Below, one piece after another: positions 1-10,620 of a stretch of DNA of 64,000 bases. Made by a program: the position numbers and the translations under genes. The notes beneath the pieces were generated by a model. It worked only from the letters and a program-made list of their open reading frames with translations. It had not been told where the DNA came from and searched no databases. Source of the DNA: Spirometra erinaceieuropaei (taxonomy: Eukaryota; Platyhelminthes; Cestoda; Diphyllobothriidea; Diphyllobothriidae); assembly GCA_902702965.1 (NCBI GenBank), contig CACRXP010000177.1, positions 938,268 to 1,002,267 on the forward strand, given 5' to 3'. The first letter of the stretch is position 1. Each line of letters opens with the position of its first letter.

Positions 1-372
1 TCGTCAGCCAGTCATACCAAACTCGCAAGTGTGGAACACCCGAGGTTCAGACTTGCGACCTGCTAGTTAGACGTTCATGCCTCTAACAACTAAGCCATGG
101 GCCCGCTGTCTGGTCGGTTTCGATCGGGAATATAAAACGGTACAAGGGCGCTCACCGATCGTTCTTACGGACTTCACTCGTTCCGTTGTGCCTTACGGGC
201 TCTCTCTCGATCGTAACCAGCAGCCGTACAGCGGCAAATGATATAGGCAGAATGTTATTACCGACCACAATATCATGGCATAATACCATTCGTCACGGTG
301 CGGCTGCTGGTTAGGATCAAGAGGGAGCCCGTAAGGCACAACGGAACGAGTGAGTTCTGTAAGAACGATCAG
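1..372 (-). repeat. tRNA-derived SINE-like unit with an inverted partial copy
   Basis: Read on the minus strand, about 113-32 resembles a tRNA (box-A-like GGCTTAGTTGTTAGAGGC, degenerate B box near GTCTGAACC). The flanking module at 125-236 (GGGCGCTCACCGATCG to GGGCTCTCTCTCGATC) recurs as a reverse complement at about 288-372, so the interval folds back on itself. The same modules occur at 27653-28026. No functional tRNA is claimed because the B box is mutated and the acceptor ends do not pair convincingly. The left boundary is cut by the window edge. Confidence 0.55.
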
Positions 373-1067
373 TGGGCGCCCCTATACTATTAAATGATGT
401 ATTTTAAAAAAACTGGGAGCTTAGTAATCATTAAATGCTGTCTGCCACGCTTTATGGCGATATTGCTGACTGCGACTATGAGTATCTTCTGTCCCCGAAA
501 TTTCAAGCCATTTTACGTGTTGTTTCTTTTACCTACAACGGCTCGTTTACAGGGTCGATTGAAAAGGCTTGGTGAGTCACAGAGGCTCCTTGCAGCGATC
601 AGATTGCTGAACATTTGATGAGTTTTAGTTTTTCTCGCAGTTCCTCATTTGCAGTATGTCGTGTTCAGTGTTAAACGAGCAGAATTAGAATCTCTCTTAG
701 TTCTTTCAGAATCATCCGCAGTTGCGTGTGTCACACAATAGACCATTTGCACTTTCAAGGTCACAATAATGCTGCTGAAAATTGAAGGAGTTATCATCTT
801 GAGGGCTTAACTATAAAAGGGAGGTTTTACTTGTTCCACGACCTCCTAGCCAATAGCGACCGTTTGAAAATAACGGTTTTTAAAATCTGCTTCATAAGAA
901 CATATTTATATGAAGTATTTTCATCTTATTCCTCAAAAACGTAATGCGAATGATTTACAAATGGCCTACTACTTCGCACTTCAGTAAGTTCCCTAAATTA
1001 ACGTTTATCCTGCCTGACCATGTTTGCCAGGAAGCGACGTGTTTTGACGAGAAGTCTGGAGCATATA
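373..1067. other. No gene recognised
   Basis: AT-rich sequence with only a short open frame at 394-618 that resembles no family I know. I see nothing supportable here. Confidence 0.5.
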
Positions 1068-2043
1068 CTAGATGTACTAATACGAGAAATGTTGACTGAA
1101 ATCTTGAACTATTCTTTTCTATCCAAATGGTTGTTTAAGTAGTGTTGTAATACTTATTACCATGCAGCATACTCCCATGATAATTCAGGTATATCAGGAT
1201 TTCAGCTCCCATAAGAACTTCTTTCCGGCAGTCTTCAAGAACTGCGCCCTGTAAAAATGACTATTCAGGTATATTGACTTTTCTCCATTGACTTTTGAGG
1301 CCTTTATAAACTCAAATGTATCTCATAGAAAACATGCATAAAGGAGTTTATTTCTTATTAATTTGGCAAAAAAGTACGTCTTCTTCGAACTTTATGCCTG
1401 AAAAAGGTATAATACGATTTTAAACTGTATTAGTTATAATATTTTCTAAGACCGTGAAACTCCTGTTCGTAAAACAGCATGTCTCTGCATTTACTGTTTT
1501 GCTTGTTAAGTTTGTAATATAGTCTAAATCCACTGCTCAACTGTGTTTTTTCACACACGCTCTCCTCTCAAGACAGTGCAGAAATGTATGGTTTACCGTA
1601 AACGGATAATATACAATTTGTAGTTTTGGATGCCTGGATGCAAGTGCAACGGCGGGTCGGGTTCAAAAGAATTTGGGAATTAAAAAACATTGCTTAAAAC
1701 TGAATTGCACCCTTTTTTCGAGGGTAAAATTTGAGGAAGAGGTAATTGTCTGTCAAATAAATAAGAAATGAACGTCGTTGAGCATGTTTTCCATGAGATA
1801 CGATTGTGTTTATGAGGGAATCGATAGTCATTCTACTTGAGTATTAATTTCAAACAGGGTACAGTTCTTTTAGGCAGCCGAAAAGAAGTTTCTTAGGAAG
1901 CTGACATCCTGAAATAACTAAGTTATCATGGGACTATGCTGCACGATGATAAGTATTACAACACTACTTAAACAATCATCGAGTCACAAAAACGTATTTC
2001 AAACGTATTTCGGTTAACATTCAATGAGTTAGTGCATTTGCTG
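1068..2043. mobile_element. Fold-back (palindromic) Tc1-type MITE, full length
   Basis: About 976 bp whose left and right halves are diverged reverse complements. Left-arm blocks near 1087-1100 (GAAATGTTGACTGAAAT) and 1139-1200 (AGTGTTGTAATACTTATTA, GATAATTCAGGTATATCAGG) are mirrored at 2010-2030 and 1890-1970. The right end reads CTG followed by TATATG, matching the CAGT-type terminus with TA flank seen in other copies. The left terminus is mutated (CTAG). It has no coding capacity; mobilisation by a Tc1/mariner transposase is inferred from termini and flank. Confidence 0.75.
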
Positions 2044-2119
2044 TATATGTAGGTTCTGCACCCGTTTGAACTTATGACCTCATTTTGGATTTATTGTAAC
2101 TATCTATTGAATAAACAAT

Positions 2120-2340
2120 AGATGAGGATTGAGTAAAGTACCCCAAGTATCTGTGGCATTCAAAGAATACCTATTATACTTACTTAAGTGGGTTTTAGTC
2201 CGACACAATTATTTCGGTTTGGTTTTTCATCGCACATGTGTGGGTCGTCTGTTGTAGGCGGTCCGGTGCATTTCCTACGACGAACACAGCTCAGGGAGTT
2301 GAGGAGCAATCGTTGTAGACGGTCTTGTGCATTATCTTCA
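2120..2340 (+). mobile_element. Merlin-type MITE, left-end fragment
   Basis: Matches the left half of the complete MITE at 32749-33178 (shared ACCCCAAG, TCTGTGGCAT, AATACCTA, ACTTACTTAAGTGGGTTTTAG, TCGTCTGTTGTAG blocks). The right half with the GTAATAGGGGTTTTAC motif is missing, so this is a truncated copy. An open frame across it (2188-2562) is not regarded as a gene. Confidence 0.65.
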
Positions 2341-3239
2341 ATGAACACAGTTCGGAGAGTTACATGTCACTATGCTTTAGATCGCCAGGACTTAGTTGAA
2401 ACGCCAAGTCAAAACCTCACTGGCGAAAATGTTTGGATTGTTTTAATCAAACTGCTCGGGGCGTCCAAGTTCAGAGAGTTAAAGTATCCTTGCAGACGCA
2501 ATATCCGTTTTGATGAGTATTTTAATAGGCCGATTATTTGGCGTCTGTACACCGAAAAGTAGAATGCTCACGAGTGAAAGTCAGACGGGGGACAAAGAGC
2601 GTGTTTCTACGTCAACAAGACATCCTGAATAGGATGTATTTGAGTTTAGAGGTCTGTAACGAAAAATGGTAAACCCTTAAAGGACTTAAATTGTGCTGCC
2701 TGCTTTCCAGGAAAACTAGCTATCACTTAGCACACGAAATTTAAGACAAGTTATTTCTAAAATGCTTTTGTCAGCCCTTAGAGATTGCTTTTTGGCTGTT
2801 TACTGCCAGGTATTCCTTCGATTTAAGTAAACTGTACGGGTGCTCACACAGTGTTCTGGAAAACACACATCACTAATTTTCACACCGACAATGCCTATAT
2901 TTTGCAGTTTTTTCTGTGCCTATGCAGAGCTGCAGGTTAACGATATATTGTCATATTTGGCTGGCGTTTAGTGCTGAAACCACTTGGCAGAAACAGGCGA
3001 TCGTAGGTCGTTCCAGGCACGGTGCTCCGCAATGGTGTTGGTTTTTTTTGCACATCTCCATTATCGAAGTAGGCGTTTAGTTAAATTACAGAGGAGTTTT
3101 TTAGTGAACTCTCAAGCTCCTGGAGGGTTTGAGCGGTTGAAAAGCGAAATTAGTCCAGATACTAGCTGACTTCCCTCACAACCGCATCCTCTAACATCAG
3201 ATGTTGACCATTCAACCCACTGGCTGGTTCAGTCGTTTG
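2341..3239. other. No gene recognised
   Basis: Unique-looking AT-rich sequence. The only open frames are short (for example 2984-3169) and have no recognisable motifs. Confidence 0.4.
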
Positions 3240-3924
3240 TTTCTTAAATTCTTTGAGTTTTCTGGTAAAAAAATTACGGTGTTTTCACATTTTATACTCG
3301 AAGAAAGAATATTTTTCAGTGTAAAGAAAGTTCTAATTATGAGACTTTTGAAATCCGAAACGTCCATTCATGCAGCATCGTGCCTATCCTTTTAACAATG
3401 CCCATCACAAAATGTGCAACATAGCCCGCATCTATGGCAAAATTTTGTGAACTCTGAATGGAATCCTCTTAGAGGCAAAGGGCATGAACCTTGTAGAATG
3501 AAACCACTAAACGGTAATGTAACGACTGGTCAGGCTCAAAATTATTCTGGATTTAGGAAACTTTTCAAAGCATAAAGATACCTTTCTTCGAGCATAAAAT
3601 GAATAGACAGCCTGGTTTTCCATTAAACCAATAAAAGAAAACATACACTTGTAAATGTTTTCCATAAAACTTATTTAAATAGGTAAGAGCATCGAAAATT
3701 AACGGGGGAAAAGCATGACAGCTAAGTATTCATTTTTTCCGAGCGCGATTTCCACGGGGGGTGGAATGGAGGTGCATTCAAAAGTCGATATCCTGGTATG
3801 CCCGTGGCATTATGGGATTATGCAGCGTGAGGATGAATATTACAAGCCAACCTAGGCAATTCTTACTTATCGACGGCGCATTTCAGAATTTCGGACACAA
3901 TTGCATGATTTGGGCCAGCCACTG
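3240..3924. mobile_element. Fold-back MITE, left arm truncated
   Basis: Begins within the left arm (TTTATACTCGAAGAAAGAAT near 3292) and continues through the centre (GTGCAACATAGCCCGCATC near 3416) to a right terminus CCACTG followed by TATATG at 3921-3924, the usual end with TA flank. The outer ~300 bp of the left arm is absent. Confidence 0.65.
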
Positions 3925-4639
3925 TATATGAGTGCGATGAAACAGTGAGGAAGTATGACTGGAGCGGTGTTTCGCAATCAGCACTGAAGAAACTGGTGCC
4001 CATATATTTTGTTTCCCGGTAGCCGCTGGCTACGAGAAACCTAAGTTACTGGGAGGACTATAAGCAAGCATATCCTGCAGAATCAAACGAAATACACACA
4101 CGCTTGTGCGAAATTACACCAAAAATATTGCACCACGAAGCTGATATTCTTCTTCATAAACAATTTTCCAATGCTCTCTCCGGCAAGAATTTAGCGCGGT
4201 TTGAGCTACGGCTGCAAGTGCCTCGTCTGCGGGTCTAAATATCGTTCTTTTTGGTTTATGCATGCAAACCAAAGACTTTGATAACAACCGCACCCCTAAT
4301 TTGACTGCAAACTCCATCCCTGCTTGTTGGGCACTAGAATTAAAATAACATTTAACACCTCTAAACGCAGGCGTTCAATTGTTTCAAAACAAAAAGGCGC
4401 CCGTCAGCATACACGGGTCGCTCCGTCTGAAGAAGCGCATAGAGCCATCGGGCTGCTGGATAGCTGGAAATCAGACAAATACTGCCCTGCTAATGGGTCT
4501 CCTTCGAAATTAAAGCCTGGCAAACCCAACGTCACTGGACAGTGTGTAGAACATGGTAGCAGGAGCACTACGTCCAAGTCAATGGAGTCGGCTTTGTGGT
4601 AAATTCAAGAAGGAAATTTGTTACAGACAGTGTTATGAT
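3925..4639. other. No gene recognised
   Basis: Mixed composition with small open frames on both strands (4114-4317 minus, 4324-4602 plus) that show no family motif. Their overlap on opposite strands argues that at most one could be real, and neither is supported. Confidence 0.4.
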
Positions 4640-4790
4640 TAAGGTTAGATTTAATAGCAAAGAAGAAGACACGATCGCTGCAACAGGAGCATTGTTAGTT
4701 TGGCGTCTCGGATTCTCATCCACATCCATCAACCGAGACGGAGTCAGACAAGGGTAGTAAATTGACCAGGGTTTGCAGTGCATGGACGCT
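4640..4790 (-). repeat. Penelope-like terminal repeat (pLTR) remnant
   Basis: Reads GAAGACACGATCGCTG, then GGCGTCTCGGATTCTCATC and CATCAACCGAGACGGAGTC. This corresponds to the antisense of the Penelope-like 3' end found intact at 52705-52800. The hammerhead-like core is mutated. It is isolated from any RT or GIY-YIG sequence. Confidence 0.55.
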
Positions 4791-5149
4791 ACATGTGTAG
4801 ACCTCGGCGCACATCCCTACTGACATTCATCATGACGTTCTCGGACCAGTGACTCTACTGCCTTTCTCGTAGCATTGGCGTGTTTGAGGTTACCATCATA
4901 TCACGTACCTACGTGTTTACATATGTCTTCTTACACTGCGAGAGCGCGAAATACTCAGTCCATTTGTGCAGTTTTTGATATTCCCTTTGCAGTTCTTTGA
5001 TTTCGCTTCTTTTCCAGATTTTCGACATAAATTCAGCTGCGTATGACAAATATGAATTTCAAAGCTGCGCACATACATTTACTTCAAATAAACTTAACTG
5101 AACCGATCACGAGCTGGTACCTGCTGCAGATCCGGTCTTCACACTTTTA

Positions 5150-5330
5150 TCTTGACCCAGCTCTGAAAAACCTACTAACCTCGGTAGGACTCGAACCCTC
5201 GACAGCAAGAGGAAGACTTTAGTACAGCTAATGCTCTGAACACCTGAGGTACGAGGCTCCACCGGGAGCCGTGGGTTTAATCACATGTGGGTCAGATTAC
5301 CCGCCCAGTCTACTGCGGCCTATGGAATTC
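5150..5330 (-). repeat. tRNA-derived SINE
   Basis: On the minus strand about 5262-5178 reads as a tRNA-like head: an A-box-like TACCTCAGGTGTTCAGAGC, then a good B box GGGTTCGAGTCC, closing with ACCGAGG. The same family is present at 23740-23910, including the order of the spacer blocks. Repetition plus internal pol III boxes indicates a SINE head rather than a functional tRNA gene. Confidence 0.6.
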
Positions 5331-5612
5331 ACCTTATTTGATACAGTAAGGTGACTGCCCAGGCAAGGTTTCCCTAGTAATCCATTTATAGTACACCAGA
5401 TGACTACTACGTGAGTTTGAATTCCACCGAGGTCGCTGAGTTTTTCACGGTTCGGTCAGAATAAATTATTCCAAATCTGCCAAACACCTTCACACTTTTG
5501 TATTTTGTTTGATTTTAAGGGATTCTTGTTTCCGCAGGCTCTGATTACAAGGTGTAGATTAAGGCGCCTAAAAAGTCTCTCATTCTCCCCTCCTATCTCT
5601 GTCGTTTTGCAA

Positions 5613-5826
5613 GGGCAGTAGTGTTTTATCGAGTCGCCGCGGTGTTGTTGCCTACCTCGCCAGAGAGCTCACCTCCCTCCTTCCCTACGAGATAAACCCC
5701 ATCTTCCTCCGCACCCAGATCTCCGTTACACCGTTCCGGGTGTCGGGTCAGAGGGCCGCCACCCAGGGCGACCCCGACTCCACAGCCTACGCATCGACTG
5801 ACTTGATCGTTGAGCAGGACGAATAG
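5613..5826 (+). pseudogene. Candidate host exon (unidentified) or its remnant
   Basis: A GC-richer block with a strongly coding look, preceded by a long pyrimidine run ending TTTTGCAAG (a plausible 3' splice site near 5612). The frame reads ...VVAYLARELTSLLPYE, continues through INPIFLRTQISVTPFR and GDPDSTAYASTDL, and reaches a TAG at 5824-5826. After the stop the same frame still looks protein-like (TWLDYVDITRGRLAEL, to about 5880) before a GTACTG that could be a weak donor. So the TAG is either the true C-terminus or a nonsense change inside a longer exon. I do not recognise the protein. It lies immediately beside the Penelope-like cluster at 5945-7345, so capture or disruption by an element is possible. 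Low confidence that it is functional. Confidence 0.35.
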
Positions 5827-5944
5827 AGGCTTCAGACGTGGCTGGACTACGTGGATATTACCCGTGGAAGATTGGCTGAGCTGCGGGTACTGTCTTCAAC
5901 TTTTGGTCTTATACTCGCCGTGTCATACATATGCACAGCGGTCA

Positions 5945-6260
5945 TCCTTCCTGCCGGCGGAGAGGCTGACCACGAATCCTGGCAATTTCAGGGACGAGAT
6001 AAATTGTGTCAAGTTAGAGACCGAAGAGACAAATGGGGTTACTCGCGCGGAAGGATACACGATCGCTGGAACAAGTGCTCCATTAGCCTGACGTTTTTAA
6101 TTCGCCTTCGAATTCATCATTAGAGACAGAGTCAGATACGGTTAGAGGATTGTCCAGGTGTTGCAATATTTATAGGATGTAGCTGCTAGGCCGCTACATG
6201 CCTACCACAGTTGGCAGCTTCCGAGTGCATCATGGATCGACTGGCCAGGTGTTGGAGTAT
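5945..6260 (-). repeat. Penelope-like terminal repeat plus adjacent sequence, copy 1 of a direct pair
   Basis: Begins CCTTCCTGCCGGCGGAGAGG and ends around CTGGCCAGGTGTTG. It is repeated in the same orientation at 6722-7010. It contains the ACACGATCGCTGG and AGCCTGACGTTT blocks of the Penelope-like 3' end and, further in, GTTGCAATATTTATAGGATG. The first ~110 bp are shared only with the 6722 copy and not with other Penelope-like ends, so the duplicated unit is larger than the terminal repeat alone. Confidence 0.6.
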
Positions 6261-6433
6261 GCCGTTGTAATGCCGTTGTTATGCGCCTGTATGCCGGTCA
6301 AGATTACCGACTCCCAAGCACATCGCACCCTTCCGAGTGGCGGACTACCGAATTTCGTCACCCATGTGACTCTTGGGTGATTTGGCTCACGAACATTGAT
6401 ACCGGAGACATTGGTTATCCGCGCGCTCTCCTC

Positions 6434-6720
6434 TCAGCTACCTACTTTGTCTAGGCTAATTCTCGGTGCCGAATGTGCAGTGGGGAGGTCGCTGCGCTTG
6501 TTGATTGATTGAGGACCGGAAAACCGTGACTCGAGCAGTTCACGGATCACGCGGCTTTTGTCTAACAATAATTTCTGCATAGTCAAACTTGAATGTTTAG
6601 TTGGGCCCCGTCGAATAAGCCGCAACTTGGGAGTTACCGTCGTTCCTCTTCACTGCTGCCGCGTGCTCGGCCAACCGCGTCCGTCCCGGTAACCAGCCAC
6701 TTGGTAGCGTGCGATGAACT
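6434..6720 (-). pseudogene. Penelope-like GIY-YIG C-terminal remnant
   Basis: Minus-strand translation over 6625-6434 gives the diagnostic tail of this family's GIY-YIG region (RVIRELLESRFSGPQS, INKRSDLP), aligning with the same segment of the copy at 52762-54430. Upstream (6720-6626) only frameshifted remnants of the catalytic part are left, so nuclease activity is lost. The fragment sits between two direct terminal repeats (5945-6260 and 6722-7010), the arrangement expected of a 5'-truncated Penelope-like insertion with partial tandem copies. Confidence 0.65.
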
Positions 6721-6721
6721 C

Positions 6722-7010
6722 CTTCCTGCCGGCGGAGATGCTGACCACGAATCCTGACAGTTTCAGGGCGAGATAAATTGTGTCAAGGTAGAGACCGAAG
6801 GGACAAATCAGGTTAATCGGGGGGAGGAGACACGATCGCTAAAACAAGTGCTGTATTAGCCTGATGTTTTGAACTCGCCCTCGAATCCATCACCAGAGAC
6901 GGGTAGATGATTGTCCAGGTGTTACGATAATTATAGGATGTGGTCACTAGGCAGTTACATGCCTATCACAGTTGGCAGCTCCCGAGTGCATCGCGGCCAG
7001 GTGTTCAAAT
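6722..7010 (-). repeat. Penelope-like terminal repeat, copy 2 of the direct pair
   Basis: Direct repeat of 5945-6260, starting CCTTCCTGCCGGCGGAGATG. On the minus strand it holds the degenerate hammerhead-like core (GGTGATGGATTCGAGG then CATCAGGCTAATA). Together with 7125-7345 it also forms an inverted pair separated by ~115 bp. Confidence 0.6.
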
Positions 7011-7124
7011 ATCCACAGATGACGAAATCCTACAGTTAACAACTCGACTGCGTGCCATGACCGGCACACAAGCGCATAGCAACTACATGACAACTGCATA
7101 CTGCAATACCTAGTCAATCGAGCC

Positions 7125-7345
7125 ATGGTCCACACGGGAGCTGCCAATTTTGTTAGGCATGTAATGTCCGAACAACACGTTCCTATAAATACTGCAACAC
7201 CTGGGCAATATACTGCCATTATCTGACTTAGTTTCTAACAATGGATTCGAGTGAGAATCCGAAACGCAAGTCAAAGAAAGCTGTTGTTTCAGCGATCGTG
7301 TTTTCTTCTTCGCGACAGCGTCCCGGAACTCAACTCTATGCTTCG
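7125..7345 (+). repeat. Penelope-like terminal repeat, inverted copy
   Basis: Plus-oriented counterpart of 6722-7010: GAGCTGCCAATTTTG, TATAAATACTGCAACACC, AATGGATTCGAGTGAG, AATCCGAAACG and AGCGATCGTG occur in the order expected for the element's 3' end. The CTGATGA core has degenerated to CTAACAATGG, but stem II and GAAAC remain. Confidence 0.6.
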
Positions 7346-7777
7346 ATTGGCAAATTGTTAAGGCCAATGTTAGTGTTCCGGTTGACACTCAGACTAGTAA
7401 CCATTCCTGAAATTTGGCGTAGAACCAGCTATGTTTGGGGGAGCCTAATGTCGATGCTAACAGGACAGCGTTCTTTGATTTTTGGTCGCCAAGCTTCAGG
7501 TCAGAGGCTGATAGCGAAAAATGTTCTACAACGGCTGATGCACGGAGCACTTGAGAAATATCAATGGGATTTGCGGGTGCTTTACGCTGACGACCCACGC
7601 CTTGCACAAAAGATCCCCAGGATCGTCAGAACTCGTCTGATCCGAGAAAACAATTTCCTGGAGGGAAGAAAAATAGAGCACTGTCAACAAGTGGAAAGTG
7701 GGGTAATTTAGTATAAATAAGCAAAATCTGCCTTAGATAATTGGGGTCACATACCACGGAATAGGCATGAAAAACAA
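7346..7777 (+). other. Unassigned open frame downstream of a terminal repeat
   Basis: A 156-codon open frame spans 7241-7711, but its first ~35 codons are Penelope-like terminal-repeat sequence. The rest (LTGQRSLIFGRQASGQ, LYADDPRLAQKIPRIV) has no family I recognise. An internal YADD is not embedded in reverse transcriptase context. I consider the frame fortuitous or a remnant of unknown origin. Confidence 0.3.
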
Positions 7778-8760
7778 CAGTAAGTGACCGATCTCATGAA
7801 ATGTTGGCTGAAATTCTGAAATGCGTGTTAGGTTAGGAAGGTTTACTTAGACGTGGTTATAATACTGATTATTTTGCAGCACATTTCTAAAATATTTCGA
7901 ACTCGGTAAGACGTCCGCTTTTTAACGCACCGCTTTCTAATCTTCCACTGAAACCGTACTTGCTGAAAAATGGCTACTTCAGTAGCATATATTTTTCGCA
8001 TTAATTGTCGATGGTCTTGCGAATTCAAATGTATTTTATTGAAACCATAAACGCAAAAATGCTTTCTTTCGTTTTTTTGATAGAGAACTACGTTTTCTTT
8101 ATATTTTTACTCGAAGAAGAATAATAAGGTTCTAAATGTTTTATAATTTCAGAATAATTTGAAGCCTGATCATTCTTTGCATTAGCGCTTAGTGATTTTG
8201 GTCTACAAGGTACGTGCGTTTCACGCAAAGAAAATCACATATTCTTCTATGCCATTAAAAAGACATCATAAAGAGTCCATGAAATTTTGCGATGGACGCG
8301 GGCTATGTTGTACATTTCATGAGGAGCTGTGGTAGACGGCCGCGTACGATGCTATGGGAATAGACATTGCGCAGTCTTAAAAAATCTCATAATTAGAAAC
8401 TGTTTAACCTAACTTTACTCCTTTTTGAGTATAAAGTATAAAGAAGACGTGATTCTCTATGAATTGAATCAACAAAGTATATTTTTGTTAATGGTTTCCA
8501 TAACATATAGTTGAATTCGCAAGACCATTGAAAATCAATTGGAAAAAACCATGCTAATTAAGTAGTCATTTTTTACAGAGTACGGTTTCTACAGGAGTTT
8601 AAAAGCACTACATTCAAAAGCTGACACCCTGTTTATTCCGAAATATTATAGCAATATGCTACAAGCTAATCAGTATTATATCCGCGCCTAAGAAATCCTT
8701 CCTAATCGAAAGCGAACTTCAAAATTTCAGCCAACATTTCATGATATCGGTCACTCACTG
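7778..8760. mobile_element. Fold-back Tc1-type MITE, full length (subfamily A)
   Basis: 983 bp, nearly palindromic. Left terminus CAGTAAGTGACCGATCTC, with GAAATGTTGGCTGAAATTC inside it. Right terminus GATATCGGTCACTCACTG followed by TATATC, mirrored by CAGCCAACATTTC near 8728. Arms of roughly 400 bp flank a centre with ATGCCATTAAAAAGACATC and GCTATGTTGTACATTTC. The right flank begins TA; the left flank is AA, probably one mutated base. No coding capacity. Confidence 0.8.
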
Positions 8761-9099
8761 TATATCATGCCTGCTTATAAACGAGAAGAAGCATTATGCT
8801 CACATTACTTTTGCACGATACTGTTTCTTCATGAGCGACCATATCCTTAGGATCCATAAAATCCTGATCAAAATTTCCTTTCATCTTATGCAACGGAAGG
8901 TTCTGTCGCTGGGCTTTCGCGAAAATTCCGGTAGTTGTTTAAGGGCTCTTTAAAAAGGAAGTTGACTTGGCCTTCTCTAAGAAACCACAAAATTGTGCAC
9001 TTTTGTCGACAAATATCAATCCACTGCATGGAATTTTAATTGTCAACGGCAGGTTGTGTTCAACCACCGCGCAGCTTAGCAACTCCAGGCCAGTGTAAT

Positions 9100-9900
9100 A
9101 CAGAAAGAGGGTAATAGGGGTTTTACAGGTGGAGCATCAACGCGGAGGGAAAACGAAGCGTATACAATAAAGCATAAAAATAAACAGATTGCTGTTTAAA
9201 TTCCTCGTCTATGTCTAGATATAGCAACGATCAAGCACTAAAAAGTAATTGAATTAACCGCCACTTGAAAATTCGAAACATGTTGGGAACCAATAGAACG
9301 AACAATCAATAGGCAGGAAGAGCAGCAATTGCCAAGTAGTGCAACTGTTGAAATTTACCATGAGATGAGATGATGCATAAAAATGTTGGAGGAGCTATGG
9401 AAATACACCCTAATGAACACAAAAAATGTCAAATAACGCATGCATGTATCTGTACAACAAGGCAATTTGGTCATGTAATATAGAAATTCAGGGAAAATAA
9501 AAATATTTGCGCAAAGGATATCTATAGTAATAAAGCGCATTAATAGGGAAAGCTAGTAATAATCCTCCTCTTTTCCCTCCAAAATACAGATCACAGTCTC
9601 CAGATTGTGGTGCAATCAGACAAGTACACCTGTTTTTTGAAAAAAAAGCAAAGAAATAACCGAAGCTATAAACCCTGATGTGATAGAATGATGCCAAGCT
9701 AGTGGACTGCTATTTATTGTGGCCAAATGCCAATGTGGACGCAAAATGCGTCAGCATTGAACGTTTTACATTCAATCACAGGGACCCAATCAAAGAAAAA
9801 CACACCAATGCAATTGAGGCCTATTGGAGCGAAAACCAAAGCCATCGTATGCCAGACGAATTGTCACTAAAAAGGTCGCGCAGAGACAACTCTATACATG
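9100..9900 (+). pseudogene. Merlin transposon remnant with transposase C-terminal fragment
   Basis: At 9109-9131 the block GGGTAATAGGGGTTTTACAG matches the subterminal motif of the Merlin copies at 43371 and 33178. At about 9750-9870 the frame reads FTFNHRDPIKEKHTNAIEAYW followed by a broken tail. HTNAIEAYW is the C-terminal catalytic region of the ISXO2-like/Merlin DDE transposase and is also seen at 43474-43767. The intervening ~600 bp carries no recognisable transposase N-terminus, so the copy is internally rearranged and inactive. Confidence 0.6.
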
Positions 9901-10369
9901 TAGTCATATCAAAGCGCTAAGTAACAAGCAAGGAAAGACTTCAAGTGGTTATTAGTTTACAAACCGACCATGGCCTACTTAAACTAATATAGTAATTAGT
10001 TATAAATATTAAACTCAGTGGGGTTGCGCAGACTATCCTCGCCGCTTAATTAATTATTTTCGGTTTAAAAACACACTGGGGATACTGGTCATAGTCTCAG
10101 ACTTTGTAAAGCAACCACATCAGATGGAGATGGCTTTGAGTAGTTGTAAGTCACCTTATTTGGGGACCAAGGCACCCGCCACCGAACTAAAAAAATAAGT
10201 AAAAAACAAGCTTTTTAACAATCTCTGTGGAAGACGATTTTATCGTCAGTGCGTAAGTCTACCGCTACGGAAATATTCTCTCCTAAATTGCGTCAGTTTC
10301 TGAAAGACTGAGCCGTATATCTGCATATGGATGTCTCAGCAGTCGATAGAAGCGAACGGGCGAGTTGCC

Positions 10370-10480
10370 GAAAGCAGCTCGAACGATAAGGTGCGATCAC
10401 TGGAACAAAACGTTTCTTGATCTGACGTTTCGGATTTTCACTCGATCCCTTTAACGGAAACAGTCATCAAATTCCCTGAT
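10370..10480 (-). repeat. Penelope-like terminal repeat remnant
   Basis: The order GGGCGAGTTGCCG, AAGCAGCTCGAACGA, GATGCGAC-like GGTGCGATCACTGGAAC and CTGACGTTTCGGATTTTC parallels 46780-46890 and marks the antisense of a Penelope-like 3' end. It is truncated before the CTGATGA core. Confidence 0.55.
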
Positions 10481-10555
10481 TTTCGCTGGTCTCATGTGGG
10501 ACCCATTTATCGTGTTCTTCACATTACCCATTCGCATCTGATTGTCGAGCACCGT

Positions 10556-10620
10556 TATTGATATAAGTGTTGTTGATATGATATGATATGATATGAGTGT
10601 TGTTGATATGAGTGTCAGAA
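10556..10620. repeat. Short GATAT microsatellite
   Basis: Repeats of the 5-mer GATAT (TGATATGATATGATATGA) interleaved with two copies of GAGTGTTGTTGATAT. Simple replication-slippage repeat. Confidence 0.8.

Noticed and set aside
2188..2562. 124-codon open frame
   Set aside because: The first half is MITE sequence shared with 32749-33178 and 45018-45441; no protein family resemblance.
7241..7711. 156-codon open frame with an internal YADD
   Set aside because: Its start is Penelope-like terminal repeat and YADD is not embedded in RT motifs; treated as a chance or chimeric frame.
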